NCBI RefSeq assembly: GCF_029051725.1
Contig: NZ_JAACFU010000028.1
Location: 1 to 53,679, forward strand
Length of the DNA stretch: 53,679 bases
Source of the DNA: Bradyrhizobium sp. CSS354
Lineage (GTDB): Bacteria > Pseudomonadota > Alphaproteobacteria > Rhizobiales > Xanthobacteraceae
Direction of reading: 5' to 3'
Positions 24,842-32,957 of this stretch are shown one piece after another. The notes below the pieces were generated by a model that was not told where the DNA came from, made no database searches, and saw nothing but the letters and a program-made list of their open reading frames with translations. Every line of letters begins with the position of its first letter. The first letter of the stretch is position 1. Position numbers and translations under genes: made by a program.

Positions 24842-26632
24842 ATGGGTATTCAGACTCCCAACGGCTTCAATCTCGACAATTCCGGCAAGCGCATCCTCGT
24901 GGACCCCGTGACACGTATCGAAGGTCACATGCGGGTCGAGGTCAATGTCGACGCCGACAACGTCATCCGCAACGCGGTCTCCACTGGCACGATGTGGCGC
25001 GGCATTGAGGTGATCCTGAAGAACCGCGATCCGCGCGACGCCTGGGCGTTCACCGAACGGATCTGCGGCGTCTGCACCGGCACGCACGCGCTGACTTCGG
25101 TGCGCGCGGTCGAGAACGCGCTCGGGATCGCCATCCCGGAGAACGCCAATTCGATCCGCAACCTGATGCAGCTTGCCCTGCAGGTGCACGACCACGTCGT
25201 CCATTTCTATCACCTTCACGCGCTGGACTGGGTCGACGTCGTTTCCGCGCTCTCGGCCGATCCGCGGGCGACCTCGACGCTAGCGCAGTCGATCTCGAGC
25301 TGGCCGCTGTCGTCGCCCGGCTACTTCAAGGATCTGCAGACCCGGCTGAAGAAGTTCGTCGAGTCCGGACAGCTCGGTCCGTTCAAGAATGGCTATTGGG
25401 GCAGCAAGGCCTACAGGCTGCCGCCCGAAGCCAATCTGATGGCGGTGGCGCATTATCTGGAGGCGCTCGATTTCCAGAAGGAGATCGTCAAGATTCACAC
25501 CATCTTCGGCGGCAAGAACCCGCATCCTAACTGGCTCGTCGGCGGCGTGCCCTGTCCGATCAATGTCGACGGCACCGGCGCTGTCGGCGCCATCAACATG
25601 GAACGGCTGAACCTGATCTCCTCGATCATCGACCGTCTGATCGAGTTCAACGAAATGGTCTATCTCCCGGATGTGGCGGCGATCGGCTCATTCTACAAGG
25701 ATTGGCTCTATGGCGGCGGCCTTTCGAGCCAGAGCGTGCTCTCGTATGGTGATGTGCCAGAACATGCCAACGACTATTCCGCCAAGAGCCTGAAGCTGCC
25801 GCGCGGCGCCATTATCAACGGCAACCTGTCCGAGGTGCTTCCGGTCGACCACGCCAATCCCGACGAGATCCAGGAGTTCGTGGTGCACTCCTGGTACAAA
25901 TATCCCGACGAGACCAAGGGACTTCATCCCTGGGACGGCGTCACCGAGCCGAATTACGTGCTGGGACCCAACGCGAAGGGCACCAAGACGGCGATCGAGC
26001 AGCTCGACGAAGGCGGCAAGTACTCCTGGATCAAGGCGCCGCGCTGGCGCGGTCACGCCATGGAGGTCGGCCCGCTGGCGCGCTGGGTCGTCGGCTACGC
26101 GCAGAACAAGGCGGAGTTCAAGGATCCCGTCGACAAGTTCCTTCGGGATCTGAACCTGCCGATGTCGGCGCTGTTCTCGACGCTCGGCCGCACGGCGGCG
26201 CGTGCGCTCGAATCCGTCTGGGCCGGACGCCAGATGCGCTACTTCCAGGACAAGCTCGTCGCCAACATCAAGGCCGGCGCCAGCTCGACCGCCAATGTCG
26301 ACAAGTGGAAGCCGGAGAGCTGGCCGAAGGAGGCCAAGGGAGTCGGCTTCACCGAGGCGCCGCGCGGCGCGCTCGCGCACTGGGTCAAGATCAAGGACAC
26401 CAAGATCGACAACTACCAGTGCGTGGTGCCGACGACTTGGAACGGCTCGCCGCGCGACCCCAAGGGAAATATTGGCGCCTTCGAGGCGTCGCTGATGAAC
26501 ACGCCGATGGTCAATCCCGAGCAGCCGCTGGAGATCCTGCGCACCATCCATTCCTTCGATCCGTGCTTGGCCTGTTCGACGCACGTCATGAGCCCCGACG
26601 GCCAGGAACTCGCCAAGGTCAAGGTCAGGTAG
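24842..26632 (+). CDS. hupL: Uptake [NiFe]-hydrogenase large subunit
   Basis: A 596-residue catalytic subunit that oxidises H2. Nickel ligands are RICGVCTGTH (C75, C78) and DPCLACSTH (C575, C578). The 15 residues after His581 should be cut off by the endopeptidase HupD once the NiFe(CN)2CO site is built. It has no signal of its own and is exported with HupS. Standard length and no frame break. Stop is followed by a 9-base gap to hupC. Confidence 0.97.
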   Translation: MGIQTPNGFNLDNSGKRILVDPVTRIEGHMRVEVNVDADNVIRNAVSTGTMWRGIEVILKNRDPRDAWAFTERICGVCTGTHALTSVRAVENALGIAIPENANSIRNLMQLALQVHDHVVHFYHLHALDWVDVVSALSADPRATSTLAQSISSWPLSSPGYFKDLQTRLKKFVESGQLGPFKNGYWGSKAYRLPPEANLMAVAHYLEALDFQKEIVKIHTIFGGKNPHPNWLVGGVPCPINVDGTGAVGAINMERLNLISSIIDRLIEFNEMVYLPDVAAIGSFYKDWLYGGGLSSQSVLSYGDVPEHANDYSAKSLKLPRGAIINGNLSEVLPVDHANPDEIQEFVVHSWYKYPDETKGLHPWDGVTEPNYVLGPNAKGTKTAIEQLDEGGKYSWIKAPRWRGHAMEVGPLARWVVGYAQNKAEFKDPVDKFLRDLNLPMSALFSTLGRTAARALESVWAGRQMRYFQDKLVANIKAGASSTANVDKWKPESWPKEAKGVGFTEAPRGALAHWVKIKDTKIDNYQCVVPTTWNGSPRDPKGNIGAFEASLMNTPMVNPEQPLEILRTIHSFDPCLACSTHVMSPDGQELAKVKVR

Positions 26633-26641
26633 GAGAGGATC

Positions 26642-27379
26642 ATGATGGATGCAGCTGCCTCGGACGCCGGGCCCGACCTCGCGGCGATCGCAGCCGATGC
26701 TTCCGGAGAACGTGCGGTGGGTCGTCCCAGCGTCTATGTCTACGAAGCGCCGGTACGGATCTGTCACTGGGTGAACGCGTTCTCGATTATCGTGCTTATG
26801 GTGACCGGCTATCTGATCGGAACGCCGTTGCCGACGGTCGCGGGCGAGGCGTCCGACAATTTCGTGATGGGCTACATCCGCTTCGCCCATTTCGCCGCGG
26901 GGCAGGTGCTCGCGGTATTCTTCCTCACGCGCATCCTGTGGGCTTTCGTCGGGAACCACCAGTCTCGGCAGATCTTCTACATCCCGGTTCACCGCAAGCA
27001 GTTCTGGGAGGAAGTGCTGCACGAAATCCGCTGGTACGCGTTCCTGGAGCGCGAGCCCAAGATGTATGTCGGCCATAATCCTCTGGCGCAGATTGCGATG
27101 TTCACGGGATTCACGCTGTTCGTGGCCTTCATGATCATCACCGGGTTTGCGCTCTATTCGGAAGGCACCGGCATCGATAGCTGGCAGCATAAGCTGTTCG
27201 GCTGGGTGTTTGCGATCTGGCCGAACAGCCAGGACGTGCACACCTGGCATCATCTCGGCATGTGGGCGCTGGTCGTGTTCGTGATGGTGCACATCTACAC
27301 CGCGATCCGCGAAGACATCATGTCGCGCCAGAGCATCATCTCCTCGATGATCTCGGGCGAACGGCAATTCCGCGACTGA
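26642..27379 (+). CDS. hupC: Hydrogenase b-type cytochrome subunit
   Basis: A 245-residue membrane protein with four hydrophobic helices (for example NAFSIIVLMVTGYLIG, AGQVLAVFFLTRILWAFVG, FTLFVAFMIITGFAL and HLGMWALVVFVMVHIYTAI). Histidines in RICHWVN, RFAHFAAGQ and HHLGMW are in the usual haem-b ligand positions. It anchors HupSL and passes electrons to quinone. AGGAGAGG precedes ATG 26642. HupD follows by 14 bases. Confidence 0.95.
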   Translation: MMDAAASDAGPDLAAIAADASGERAVGRPSVYVYEAPVRICHWVNAFSIIVLMVTGYLIGTPLPTVAGEASDNFVMGYIRFAHFAAGQVLAVFFLTRILWAFVGNHQSRQIFYIPVHRKQFWEEVLHEIRWYAFLEREPKMYVGHNPLAQIAMFTGFTLFVAFMIITGFALYSEGTGIDSWQHKLFGWVFAIWPNSQDVHTWHHLGMWALVVFVMVHIYTAIREDIMSRQSIISSMISGERQFRD

Positions 27380-27393
27380 AACGGGAACGCCAA

Positions 27394-27975
27394 GTGAAGC
27401 CGACATTCTCGCAAGACGATCGCATCCTGGTGCTCGGCATCGGCAATATCCTGTGGGCCGATGAAGGGTTCGGCGTCCGGGCGGTGGAGGAATTCCACCG
27501 CCGCTACGCCGTACCCGACAATGTCACCATTCTCGATGGCGGCACGCAGGGGCTCTATCTCGTCAACTATCTGGAAGAGGCGGACCGCCTGATCGTGTTC
27601 GACGCGATCGACTATGGCCTCGAGCCCGGCCAGTTGAAGCTTGTGCGTGACGACGAGGTGCCGCGTTTCACCGGCGCCAAGAAGATGAGCCTGCACCAGA
27701 CCGGCTTCCAGGAAGTCATCAGCGCGGCCGACCTGCTCGGCCGCTGCCCGAAACATCTGGTGCTGATCGGCTGCCAGCCGCTCGATCTCGAAGACTGGGG
27801 CGGGCCGCTGACGCCGCCGGTGCGCGACCAGATCGCGCCCGCGATCAATCTCGCTTGCGCCATCCTGGCCGAATGGGGCCTCACGGTGAGCCAACGCGCC
27901 GAGCCATTGGCAGATATCGAGCGGCTGCTCGCCAATGACATCGATCATCTCCACTACGAGACGCGGCCGGCCTGA
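27394..27975 (+). CDS. hupD: Hydrogenase maturation endopeptidase
   Basis: A 193-residue HyaD/HybD-type protease which removes the C-terminal tail of HupL after nickel insertion. Nickel-probing residues are Glu in ILWADEGFGVRA, Asp in VFDAIDYG and His in SLHQTGFQE. I use GTG 27394 (VKPTFSQDDR) preceded by GGGA, because upstream sequence in that frame is the overlapping hupC reading. Gap to hupF is 26 bases. Confidence 0.93.
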   Translation: MKPTFSQDDRILVLGIGNILWADEGFGVRAVEEFHRRYAVPDNVTILDGGTQGLYLVNYLEEADRLIVFDAIDYGLEPGQLKLVRDDEVPRFTGAKKMSLHQTGFQEVISAADLLGRCPKHLVLIGCQPLDLEDWGGPLTPPVRDQIAPAINLACAILAEWGLTVSQRAEPLADIERLLANDIDHLHYETRPA

Positions 27976-28001
27976 TCGGCCACACTGCCGGAGATTTGCC
28001 C

Positions 28002-28298
28002 ATGTGCCTCGGCCTGCCCATGACGATTGTCGAGACCGACGGGATCTCGGCGCTGTGCGCGTATCGCGGCGAGCAGCGCCCCGTCTCTGTGCTGCTGCTC
28101 TCGAATCCTCCGGTCGGCGCCAAGGTGCTGGTCTATATCGACACCGCGATCCGGCTGCTGGACGAGGACGAGGCACGCCTGATCGCGAATGCGATCGAAG
28201 GTCTCAGCGCGGCGCTCGACGGCGAGGATTGCGACCGCTTCTTCGCCGACCTCATCGATCGCGAGCCGCAACTACCCGAGCACCTGCGGTCCGACTAG
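28002..28298 (+). CDS. hupF: HypC-like hydrogenase chaperone HupF
   Basis: A 98-residue protein starting MCLGLPMTIVE; the N-terminal Cys2 is needed for binding the Fe(CN)2CO intermediate in this family. GGAG lies 8 bases before ATG 28002. HupF is a HypC paralogue with a longer C-terminus that helps stabilise HupL when oxygen is present (known from R. leguminosarum). It is followed by the only long gap (275 bases) within the hup block. Confidence 0.92.
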   Translation: MCLGLPMTIVETDGISALCAYRGEQRPVSVLLLSNPPVGAKVLVYIDTAIRLLDEDEARLIANAIEGLSAALDGEDCDRFFADLIDREPQLPEHLRSD

Positions 28299-28467
28299 GA
28301 TCGCCGCTGCTTCTCCCGTTTGATGCGTTGACGACATCAGTGACCGGCCAGCCTCGGCGGCCGCTGTGGGCCTGGAAGGTCGATTTCTACCTGCAAAGAC
28401 AGCTCTCACCAGATATGGCAAGTTTCTTTCCATTGAAGCTTAGCTTACAATCGGCGCCAAGAAATAC

Positions 28468-28481
28468 ATGATCTGGATCAA
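28468..28481 (+). promoter_or_regulatory. FixK/FNR-type box between hupF and hupG
   Basis: ATGAT-CTGG-ATCAA matches the FixK/FNR consensus TTGAT-N4-ATCAA at 9 of 10 fixed positions. It could place a start near 28515 if the box sits at -40. FixK2 has been reported to affect symbiotic hydrogenase expression in B. japonicum (from memory), but a box at this site is my observation. Confidence 0.5.
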
Positions 28482-28513
28482 TGGGATAAATCCGGACATG
28501 TGATAACCGATCC

Positions 28514-28529
28514 TGGCACGTGGCTTGCG
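28514..28529 (+). promoter_or_regulatory. Sigma-54 promoter upstream of hupG
   Basis: TGGCAC-GTGGC-TTGCG is a perfect match at all the strongest positions, in the gap between hupF and hupG, 45 bases before the hupG ATG. No perfect TGT-N10-ACA was seen in the gap. With the FixK-like box it could give hupGHIJK and hyp their own low-oxygen or nitrogen-fixation control. Confidence 0.65.
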
Positions 28530-28573
28530 AACCTCTAGTTCGGCAAAAACACAAGCTTGTCAGGAGAGGTTCG

Positions 28574-29020
28574 ATGGAATTCCAGGTAGGAAAGCATGAT
28601 CTGGCGCGGAGTGGTCTGCCCGAGGTCGATGCTGCGACGGTCGATCATTTTCTTGGCGGAGCGGACGAGGCCGGTGCGGTCGCGGTGCTGCTGTCGGCGG
28701 GCGATCCCAACCGCTTTCCGGAGGCAATCGATGCCGCCGTGGTGCTGCCCGAGCTTATCGCAGCGTTCGGTAATCGGCTGCGCGGTGCGATCATCGCACG
28801 CGACGCTGAGCGTGTGCTCGGCGAGCGCTTCGAGGTGCGGGTGCAGCCGACGCTGATCTTCGTCGCCAACGGCAAGACGCTGGGGTTGATCGCCAAGATC
28901 CAGGACTGGTCGGTCTATGCCGACCGCATCACCAAGCTGATCGACCGGCCGCGCGGGCAAGGCGCCGCAGTCGCCGTCACCATCGTTCCCCATCATCGCG
29001 CACAAGAGGTCGGGCTATGA
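28574..29020 (+). CDS. hupG: Hydrogenase maturation protein HupG (HyaE/HoxO-like)
   Basis: A 148-residue protein with a thioredoxin-like fold and no CxxC pair: FEVRVQPTLIFVANGKTLGLIAKIQDW is the strand region after the cis-Pro. HyaE/HupG proteins bind the Tat signal of the small subunit during hydrogenase assembly. ATG 28574 has AGGAGAGG. Its stop overlaps the hupH start (ATGA). Confidence 0.9.
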   Translation: MEFQVGKHDLARSGLPEVDAATVDHFLGGADEAGAVAVLLSAGDPNRFPEAIDAAVVLPELIAAFGNRLRGAIIARDAERVLGERFEVRVQPTLIFVANGKTLGLIAKIQDWSVYADRITKLIDRPRGQGAAVAVTIVPHHRAQEVGL

Positions 29021-29880
29021 AGGCCGGCTTCTGGGATGCGCCCGGAGGCGCCGAGCAACCAGTCAACGTGTTTCCGATCGCCGACGAGAGTCTCAATGCA
29101 GCGAAGGGCAGCCTGACGGCGGCCGGCGCGCTCGCAAAGCTTGCAACGCTCGACAGTGCGGAGCTTGCAAAGAGCTGCCCGAACGCAGTCGCGCTGCTCT
29201 CGAGGATCGCGGATGCCATCGCGGATCAAAAGGCGAACGCGCCGACAAGACGGTTTCGGCTGGCCAATCTCAACGATCTCGAGAGCAAGCTGGTGGCCGA
29301 CGTGCTCGGCGAAGGCGAGGTCGCCGGCGTCGTCGCGCTGCCGGACGGATCGCTGGCGCAGATGCAGGAATCGGTGCTGGCGGGAATTTGGCGTGTGCGG
29401 CTCGAGACCGACGCCACTTCCGAATATCTCGAGATCGGCGCGGTTCCCGAGATCGTCAAGCGTGCGGCTGCCGACCTGACATCCGCCGATTTCGAGATCG
29501 GGCAGGTGCCGGAGGGCGCCATGAACGTGCTGCCGGTGCTCGCCGAAATCCGCGAGCGGGCACAGGCCTGGCGGCCCGGCATTCGCTCGCAGATCATCAA
29601 TTTCACGCTGCTGCCGATGAGTCCGGTCGACATGAGCTTCCTGCAGGACACGATCCGGAACGGACCGATTCAGCTCGTGTCCCGCGGCTACGGCACCTGC
29701 CGGGCGCTCTCCACCGGCATCCGCAATGTCTGGTCGGTGCAGTTCTTCAACGCCATGGACACTATCATTCTCGATACGCTCGAAGTCGGCGGCGTGCCGA
29801 CGGTTGCGCTGGCAGCGGACGAGGATTTCGAGGATTCCGCCGAGCGGCTGCAGGAAATCATCGAGGCCTACTTCAAATGA
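29017..29880 (+). CDS. hupH: Hydrogenase expression/maturation protein HupH (HyaF-like)
   Basis: A 287-residue protein. The C-terminal half (VLPVLAEIRERAQAWRPGI, GPIQLVSRGYGTCRALSTG and NVWSVQFFNAMDTIILDTLE) is typical of HyaF/HupH. It is required for small- or large-subunit maturation in rhizobia; the biochemical step is not settled. Overlaps hupG and hupI by ATGA. Confidence 0.92.
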   Translation: MKAGFWDAPGGAEQPVNVFPIADESLNAAKGSLTAAGALAKLATLDSAELAKSCPNAVALLSRIADAIADQKANAPTRRFRLANLNDLESKLVADVLGEGEVAGVVALPDGSLAQMQESVLAGIWRVRLETDATSEYLEIGAVPEIVKRAAADLTSADFEIGQVPEGAMNVLPVLAEIRERAQAWRPGIRSQIINFTLLPMSPVDMSFLQDTIRNGPIQLVSRGYGTCRALSTGIRNVWSVQFFNAMDTIILDTLEVGGVPTVALAADEDFEDSAERLQEIIEAYFK

Positions 29881-30086
29881 GCGCCTTCGAGAATATTGGC
29901 GTGCGCCAGGACGTCGCCGACGTCACGCGGCTGGAATGCGGCATCTGCTGGACCGTCTACGATCCGGCGGATGGCGATGAGGTAGCGCAGATCGCGCCGG
30001 GCACGCCGTTCGCGGCGCTGCCGGAGGAGTGGCACTGCCCGAATTGCGACGCGCCAAAGTCCAAGTTCATGGCGATCGAAACATGA
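29877..30086 (+). CDS. hupI: Rubredoxin HupI
   Basis: A 69-residue rubredoxin with iron ligands CGIC and CPNC (LECGICWTVYDP and WHCPNCDAPKSKF). Hydrogenase-linked rubredoxins help protect or assemble HupS clusters under oxygen. The ATG overlaps the hupH stop and its stop overlaps hupJ (ATGA). Standard length. Confidence 0.95.
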   Translation: MSAFENIGVRQDVADVTRLECGICWTVYDPADGDEVAQIAPGTPFAALPEEWHCPNCDAPKSKFMAIET

Positions 30087-30610
30087 CAGGAAGCGCGCCA
30101 GCGAGTGCGTCAGGTCCTGCCGGCGACGCCGACGCCGCGGGGTGGGGCGAGCTTCTGGCCGCAAGCTACCGGGAGATCGGCGAGCGCGCGATGCGCGATC
30201 TACCCATCTACAACGATGCGCTCGGCATCGAGGCGGTCGGTTTCCGTCCCTTCAACGGCACGATCGTCGGCATCATGGTCACGCCGTGGTTCATGAACGT
30301 GGCGATGCCAGCGGGCGCGGTGACGCCAGCCACCTCGGGCGCGACCGTGCGAATGCGTTTTCCCGCGGGCGATATCGAATTCACCCTCAGCGAGATCGCC
30401 CGGATCGGCCGGAACGCGAGCTGCTCGCTGTTCTCGCCGATGTTCCAATTCGCCGACATGGATGCCGCGCGAGCGACGGCCGAAGCCGCGCTTGCCGAAT
30501 TGATGCTGCCGGCGGACAGCGAGGAGGCGGTTCGTCGCCGCGAGCCCGAGACAAGCCCGATCGATCGGCGTAACTTCCTGCGGGGTGTCTTGATGGAGCG
30601 GCATGGATGA
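30083..30610 (+). CDS. hupJ: HybE-family hydrogenase assembly chaperone HupJ
   Basis: A 175-residue protein with the HybE/HupJ core: NDALGIEAVGFRPFNGTIVG and VTPWFMNVAMP, followed by RMRFPAGDIEF. It is an assembly factor for the small subunit or its export. It ends DRRNFLRGVLMERHG, which looks twin-arginine-like but at the C-terminus. Overlaps both neighbours by 4 bases. Confidence 0.92.
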   Translation: MTGSAPASASGPAGDADAAGWGELLAASYREIGERAMRDLPIYNDALGIEAVGFRPFNGTIVGIMVTPWFMNVAMPAGAVTPATSGATVRMRFPAGDIEFTLSEIARIGRNASCSLFSPMFQFADMDAARATAEAALAELMLPADSEEAVRRREPETSPIDRRNFLRGVLMERHG

Positions 30611-31701
30611 GTCTCTCGTTCCGCAGCGAGATCGATATTACGGTGCTGTTGTCCGGCGCCACGATCGCCGACGTCGCGATCAAGCCGCGCAACCGGCCGC
30701 GGCTGACGCGGCTGTTTGCGGGAAAGCCCGCGGCTTCGCTGCTTCCGGTGCTGCCGCGTCTGTTCTCGCTGTGCTCGATCGCCCATCACGTGGCGTTCCA
30801 GTCGGCGGTGGAAGCCGCGCAAGGGCGGGAGGCGGCTCCCGCAACGGTGCGGCGCCGCGTCACCGCAGTCGTCGTCGAGCGGCTGACCGAACTGCTGCGC
30901 GGCCTGTTCATCGGACGGCTCGCGCTCGACGGCACAAACGCTCCGGCGGTGCGCGCCGTAATGCAGGCAAGCGCGCTGCTTTGGGGCGCGGACGAGGCCG
31001 TCCCGCCGGCCTTGCATCGCAACGCCGTGGTGCAGATCAAGGCCGCGCTCGGCGCGATGGGGATCGCCGGCGAAGAAGACGAGACGCTCGCGCCGGGCAG
31101 CCCGCTCGCCGCCTCCGTCGCGGGATGCCACGGCAAGCTGGTGTCAGAGCCGGAGGCCAATCCATCCTTCCTGACGGTGGCGGACGATTTGGACATCGTC
31201 ACGCGTCTGCTGGCGGACGGTGCGGCCTATTCCGATGCGCCGGACCTCTGCGGCCGGATTCCGGAAACCGGCGTCTGGGCGCGCAGGACACGCCGTGAAG
31301 CGGTCTCGGCGGCGGAAGCGGGCTCCGCCGCGCGTCTGAAGGCGCGGATTGCCGAGGTCCCGCGGCTCTGCGCCTGGCTCGATCGTGGCGATGCGGATCT
31401 TGATGAAGGCGTCGTCGCGAGCTACCGGCTCGGCGCGGGCAAGGGGGCAGCCGCGGTCGAATGCGCACGCGGGCGCCTTCATCACGCCGTCGCACTGGAC
31501 GACGAGGATCGCGTCGTCAACTTCGAGTTCCTGGCACCGACCGAGTGGAATTTTCACGCCCGCGGACCGCTGGTCAGGAGCCTCAAGGGCGCGACGCTCG
31601 CGACCGGCCGGCAGGGACAGGACGCGGTTCGCGCGCTGGTCGGCTCCTTCGATCCCTGCGTCGGCTTCAGCCTGCAATTTCGCGAGGCCGGCCATGCATG
31701 A
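30607..31701 (+). CDS. hupK: Hydrogenase assembly protein HupK
   Basis: A 364-residue protein distantly related to hydrogenase large subunits: FLAPTEWNFHARGPL and SFDPCVGFSLQF mirror HupL's C-terminal nickel region, but the second Cys of the CxxC is replaced (DPCVGF). HupK is thought to be a scaffold for assembling the Fe(CN)2CO unit. It overlaps the hypA start. Confidence 0.92.
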   Translation: MSLSFRSEIDITVLLSGATIADVAIKPRNRPRLTRLFAGKPAASLLPVLPRLFSLCSIAHHVAFQSAVEAAQGREAAPATVRRRVTAVVVERLTELLRGLFIGRLALDGTNAPAVRAVMQASALLWGADEAVPPALHRNAVVQIKAALGAMGIAGEEDETLAPGSPLAASVAGCHGKLVSEPEANPSFLTVADDLDIVTRLLADGAAYSDAPDLCGRIPETGVWARRTRREAVSAAEAGSAARLKARIAEVPRLCAWLDRGDADLDEGVVASYRLGAGKGAAAVECARGRLHHAVALDDEDRVVNFEFLAPTEWNFHARGPLVRSLKGATLATGRQGQDAVRALVGSFDPCVGFSLQFREAGHA

Positions 31702-32035
31702 GATGGCGCTGTGCGAAGGCATCGTCGGTATCGTCGAGGAGGAAGCGCGCAAGCGCGCTTTCACCAAGGTGAACGTCGTCTGTCTGGAGATCGGTGCGCT
31801 GAGCCATGTCGTGCCGGAGGCGCTGAAATTCTGCTTCGAGGCCGTGGCCGCGCGGACCATCGCGCAAGGCGCGCGGCTCGAGATCGTCGAGACGCCCGGC
31901 ACGGCTTGGTGCATGGCCTGTTCCAAAACCGTTGAGATCGGGCAGTGTTACGAGCTGTGCCCGTCCTGCGGCGGCTACCAATTGCAGGTGACGGGCGGCG
32001 AAGAATTGCGCGTAAGGGAATTGGAGGTCGACTGA
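31694..32035 (+). CDS. hypA: Nickel-insertion metallochaperone HypA
   Basis: A 113-residue protein beginning MHEMALCE; His2 binds nickel. The zinc site is CMAC with CPSC. Brings Ni to the large subunit with HypB. It overlaps hupK by 8 bases, and its stop shares a base with the hypB ATG. Confidence 0.95.
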   Translation: MHEMALCEGIVGIVEEEARKRAFTKVNVVCLEIGALSHVVPEALKFCFEAVAARTIAQGARLEIVETPGTAWCMACSKTVEIGQCYELCPSCGGYQLQVTGGEELRVRELEVD

Positions 32036-32955
32036 TGTGTACGGTCTGCGGCTGCAGCGACGGCAAGGCATCGATCGAAGATGCGCATGGTCATCATCAT
32101 GATCACGGCGATGGCCATGAGCACGGAGGGCACCATCATCATGACCGCGGTCATGGCCACGACCACGGTCACCACCATCACCACGGTGGTGCCCACGACC
32201 ACGCCCTCGATGAGGCCGGGCTGCTCGACTGCGGCGCCAATCCCGCGGGCCAGAAGATCGCCGGCATGAGCAGCGACCGCATCATCCAGGTCGAGCGCGA
32301 CATCCTCGACAAGAACGACCGGCTTGCGGCCGACAACCGCGCCCGCTTCGCGGCCGACGGCGTGCTCGCCTTCAACCTGGTCTCCAGCCCCGGCGCCGGC
32401 AAGACCTCGCTGCTGGTCCGCGCCCTGTCCGAGCTGAAGGCAAGCTTTGCGATCGGCGTGATCGAAGGCGACCAGCAGACCTCCAACGATGCCGAGCGCA
32501 TTCGCGCGACCGGCGTGCCGGCGATCCAGGTCAATACCGGCAAGGGCTGTCACCTCGACGCCGCCATGGTCGGCGAGGCCTATGACCGGCTGCCCTGGCT
32601 GAACGGCGGCCTGCTCTTCATCGAGAATGTCGGCAACCTGGTTTGCCCGGCGGCGTTCGATCTCGGCGAGGCCTGCAAGATCGTGGTGTTCTCGACCACC
32701 GAGGGCGAGGACAAGCCGCTGAAATACCCCGACATGTTCGCAGCCTCGTCGCTGATGCTGATCAACAAGATCGATCTCGCGCCCGTGCTCGATTTCGATC
32801 TGGCGAAGACCATCGACTATGCGCGCCGGGTCAACCCGAAGATCGAGGTGCTGACGGTGTCGGCGCGCACCGGCGAAGGCTTTGCGACGTTCTTTGCCTG
32901 GATCCGCAAGCGGATGGCGGCGACGACGCCTGCCGCGATGACGGCGGCGGAGTGA
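32035..32955 (+). CDS. hypB: Nickel-storing GTPase HypB
   Basis: A 306-residue GTPase. N-terminal CTVCGC (CxxCxC motif), then a histidine-rich stretch (residues 19-58, about 20 His with Gly and Asp) that stores nickel, then P-loop SSPGAGKTSL, switch region EGDQQTSNDAERI, metal-dimer motif CH in GKGCHLDA, and NKID. It delivers nickel with HypA. Two bases separate its stop from hypF. Confidence 0.96.
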   Translation: MCTVCGCSDGKASIEDAHGHHHDHGDGHEHGGHHHHDRGHGHDHGHHHHHGGAHDHALDEAGLLDCGANPAGQKIAGMSSDRIIQVERDILDKNDRLAADNRARFAADGVLAFNLVSSPGAGKTSLLVRALSELKASFAIGVIEGDQQTSNDAERIRATGVPAIQVNTGKGCHLDAAMVGEAYDRLPWLNGGLLFIENVGNLVCPAAFDLGEACKIVVFSTTEGEDKPLKYPDMFAASSLMLINKIDLAPVLDFDLAKTIDYARRVNPKIEVLTVSARTGEGFATFFAWIRKRMAATTPAAMTAAE

Positions 32956-32957
32956 CG

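Noticed and set aside
25688..27406. 572-codon minus-strand frame over hupL and hupC
   Set aside because: Shadow of the coding strand: composition driven and no recognisable domain.
28433..28444. Second FixK-like or palindromic site (TTGAAGCTTAGC)
   Set aside because: Does not match TTGAT-N4-ATCAA; only the HindIII-like palindrome AAGCTT is present.
32085..32200. Short tandem repeat (CATCAT/CACCAC-rich)
   Set aside because: This is the histidine-rich nickel-storage segment of HypB, not a noncoding repeat.
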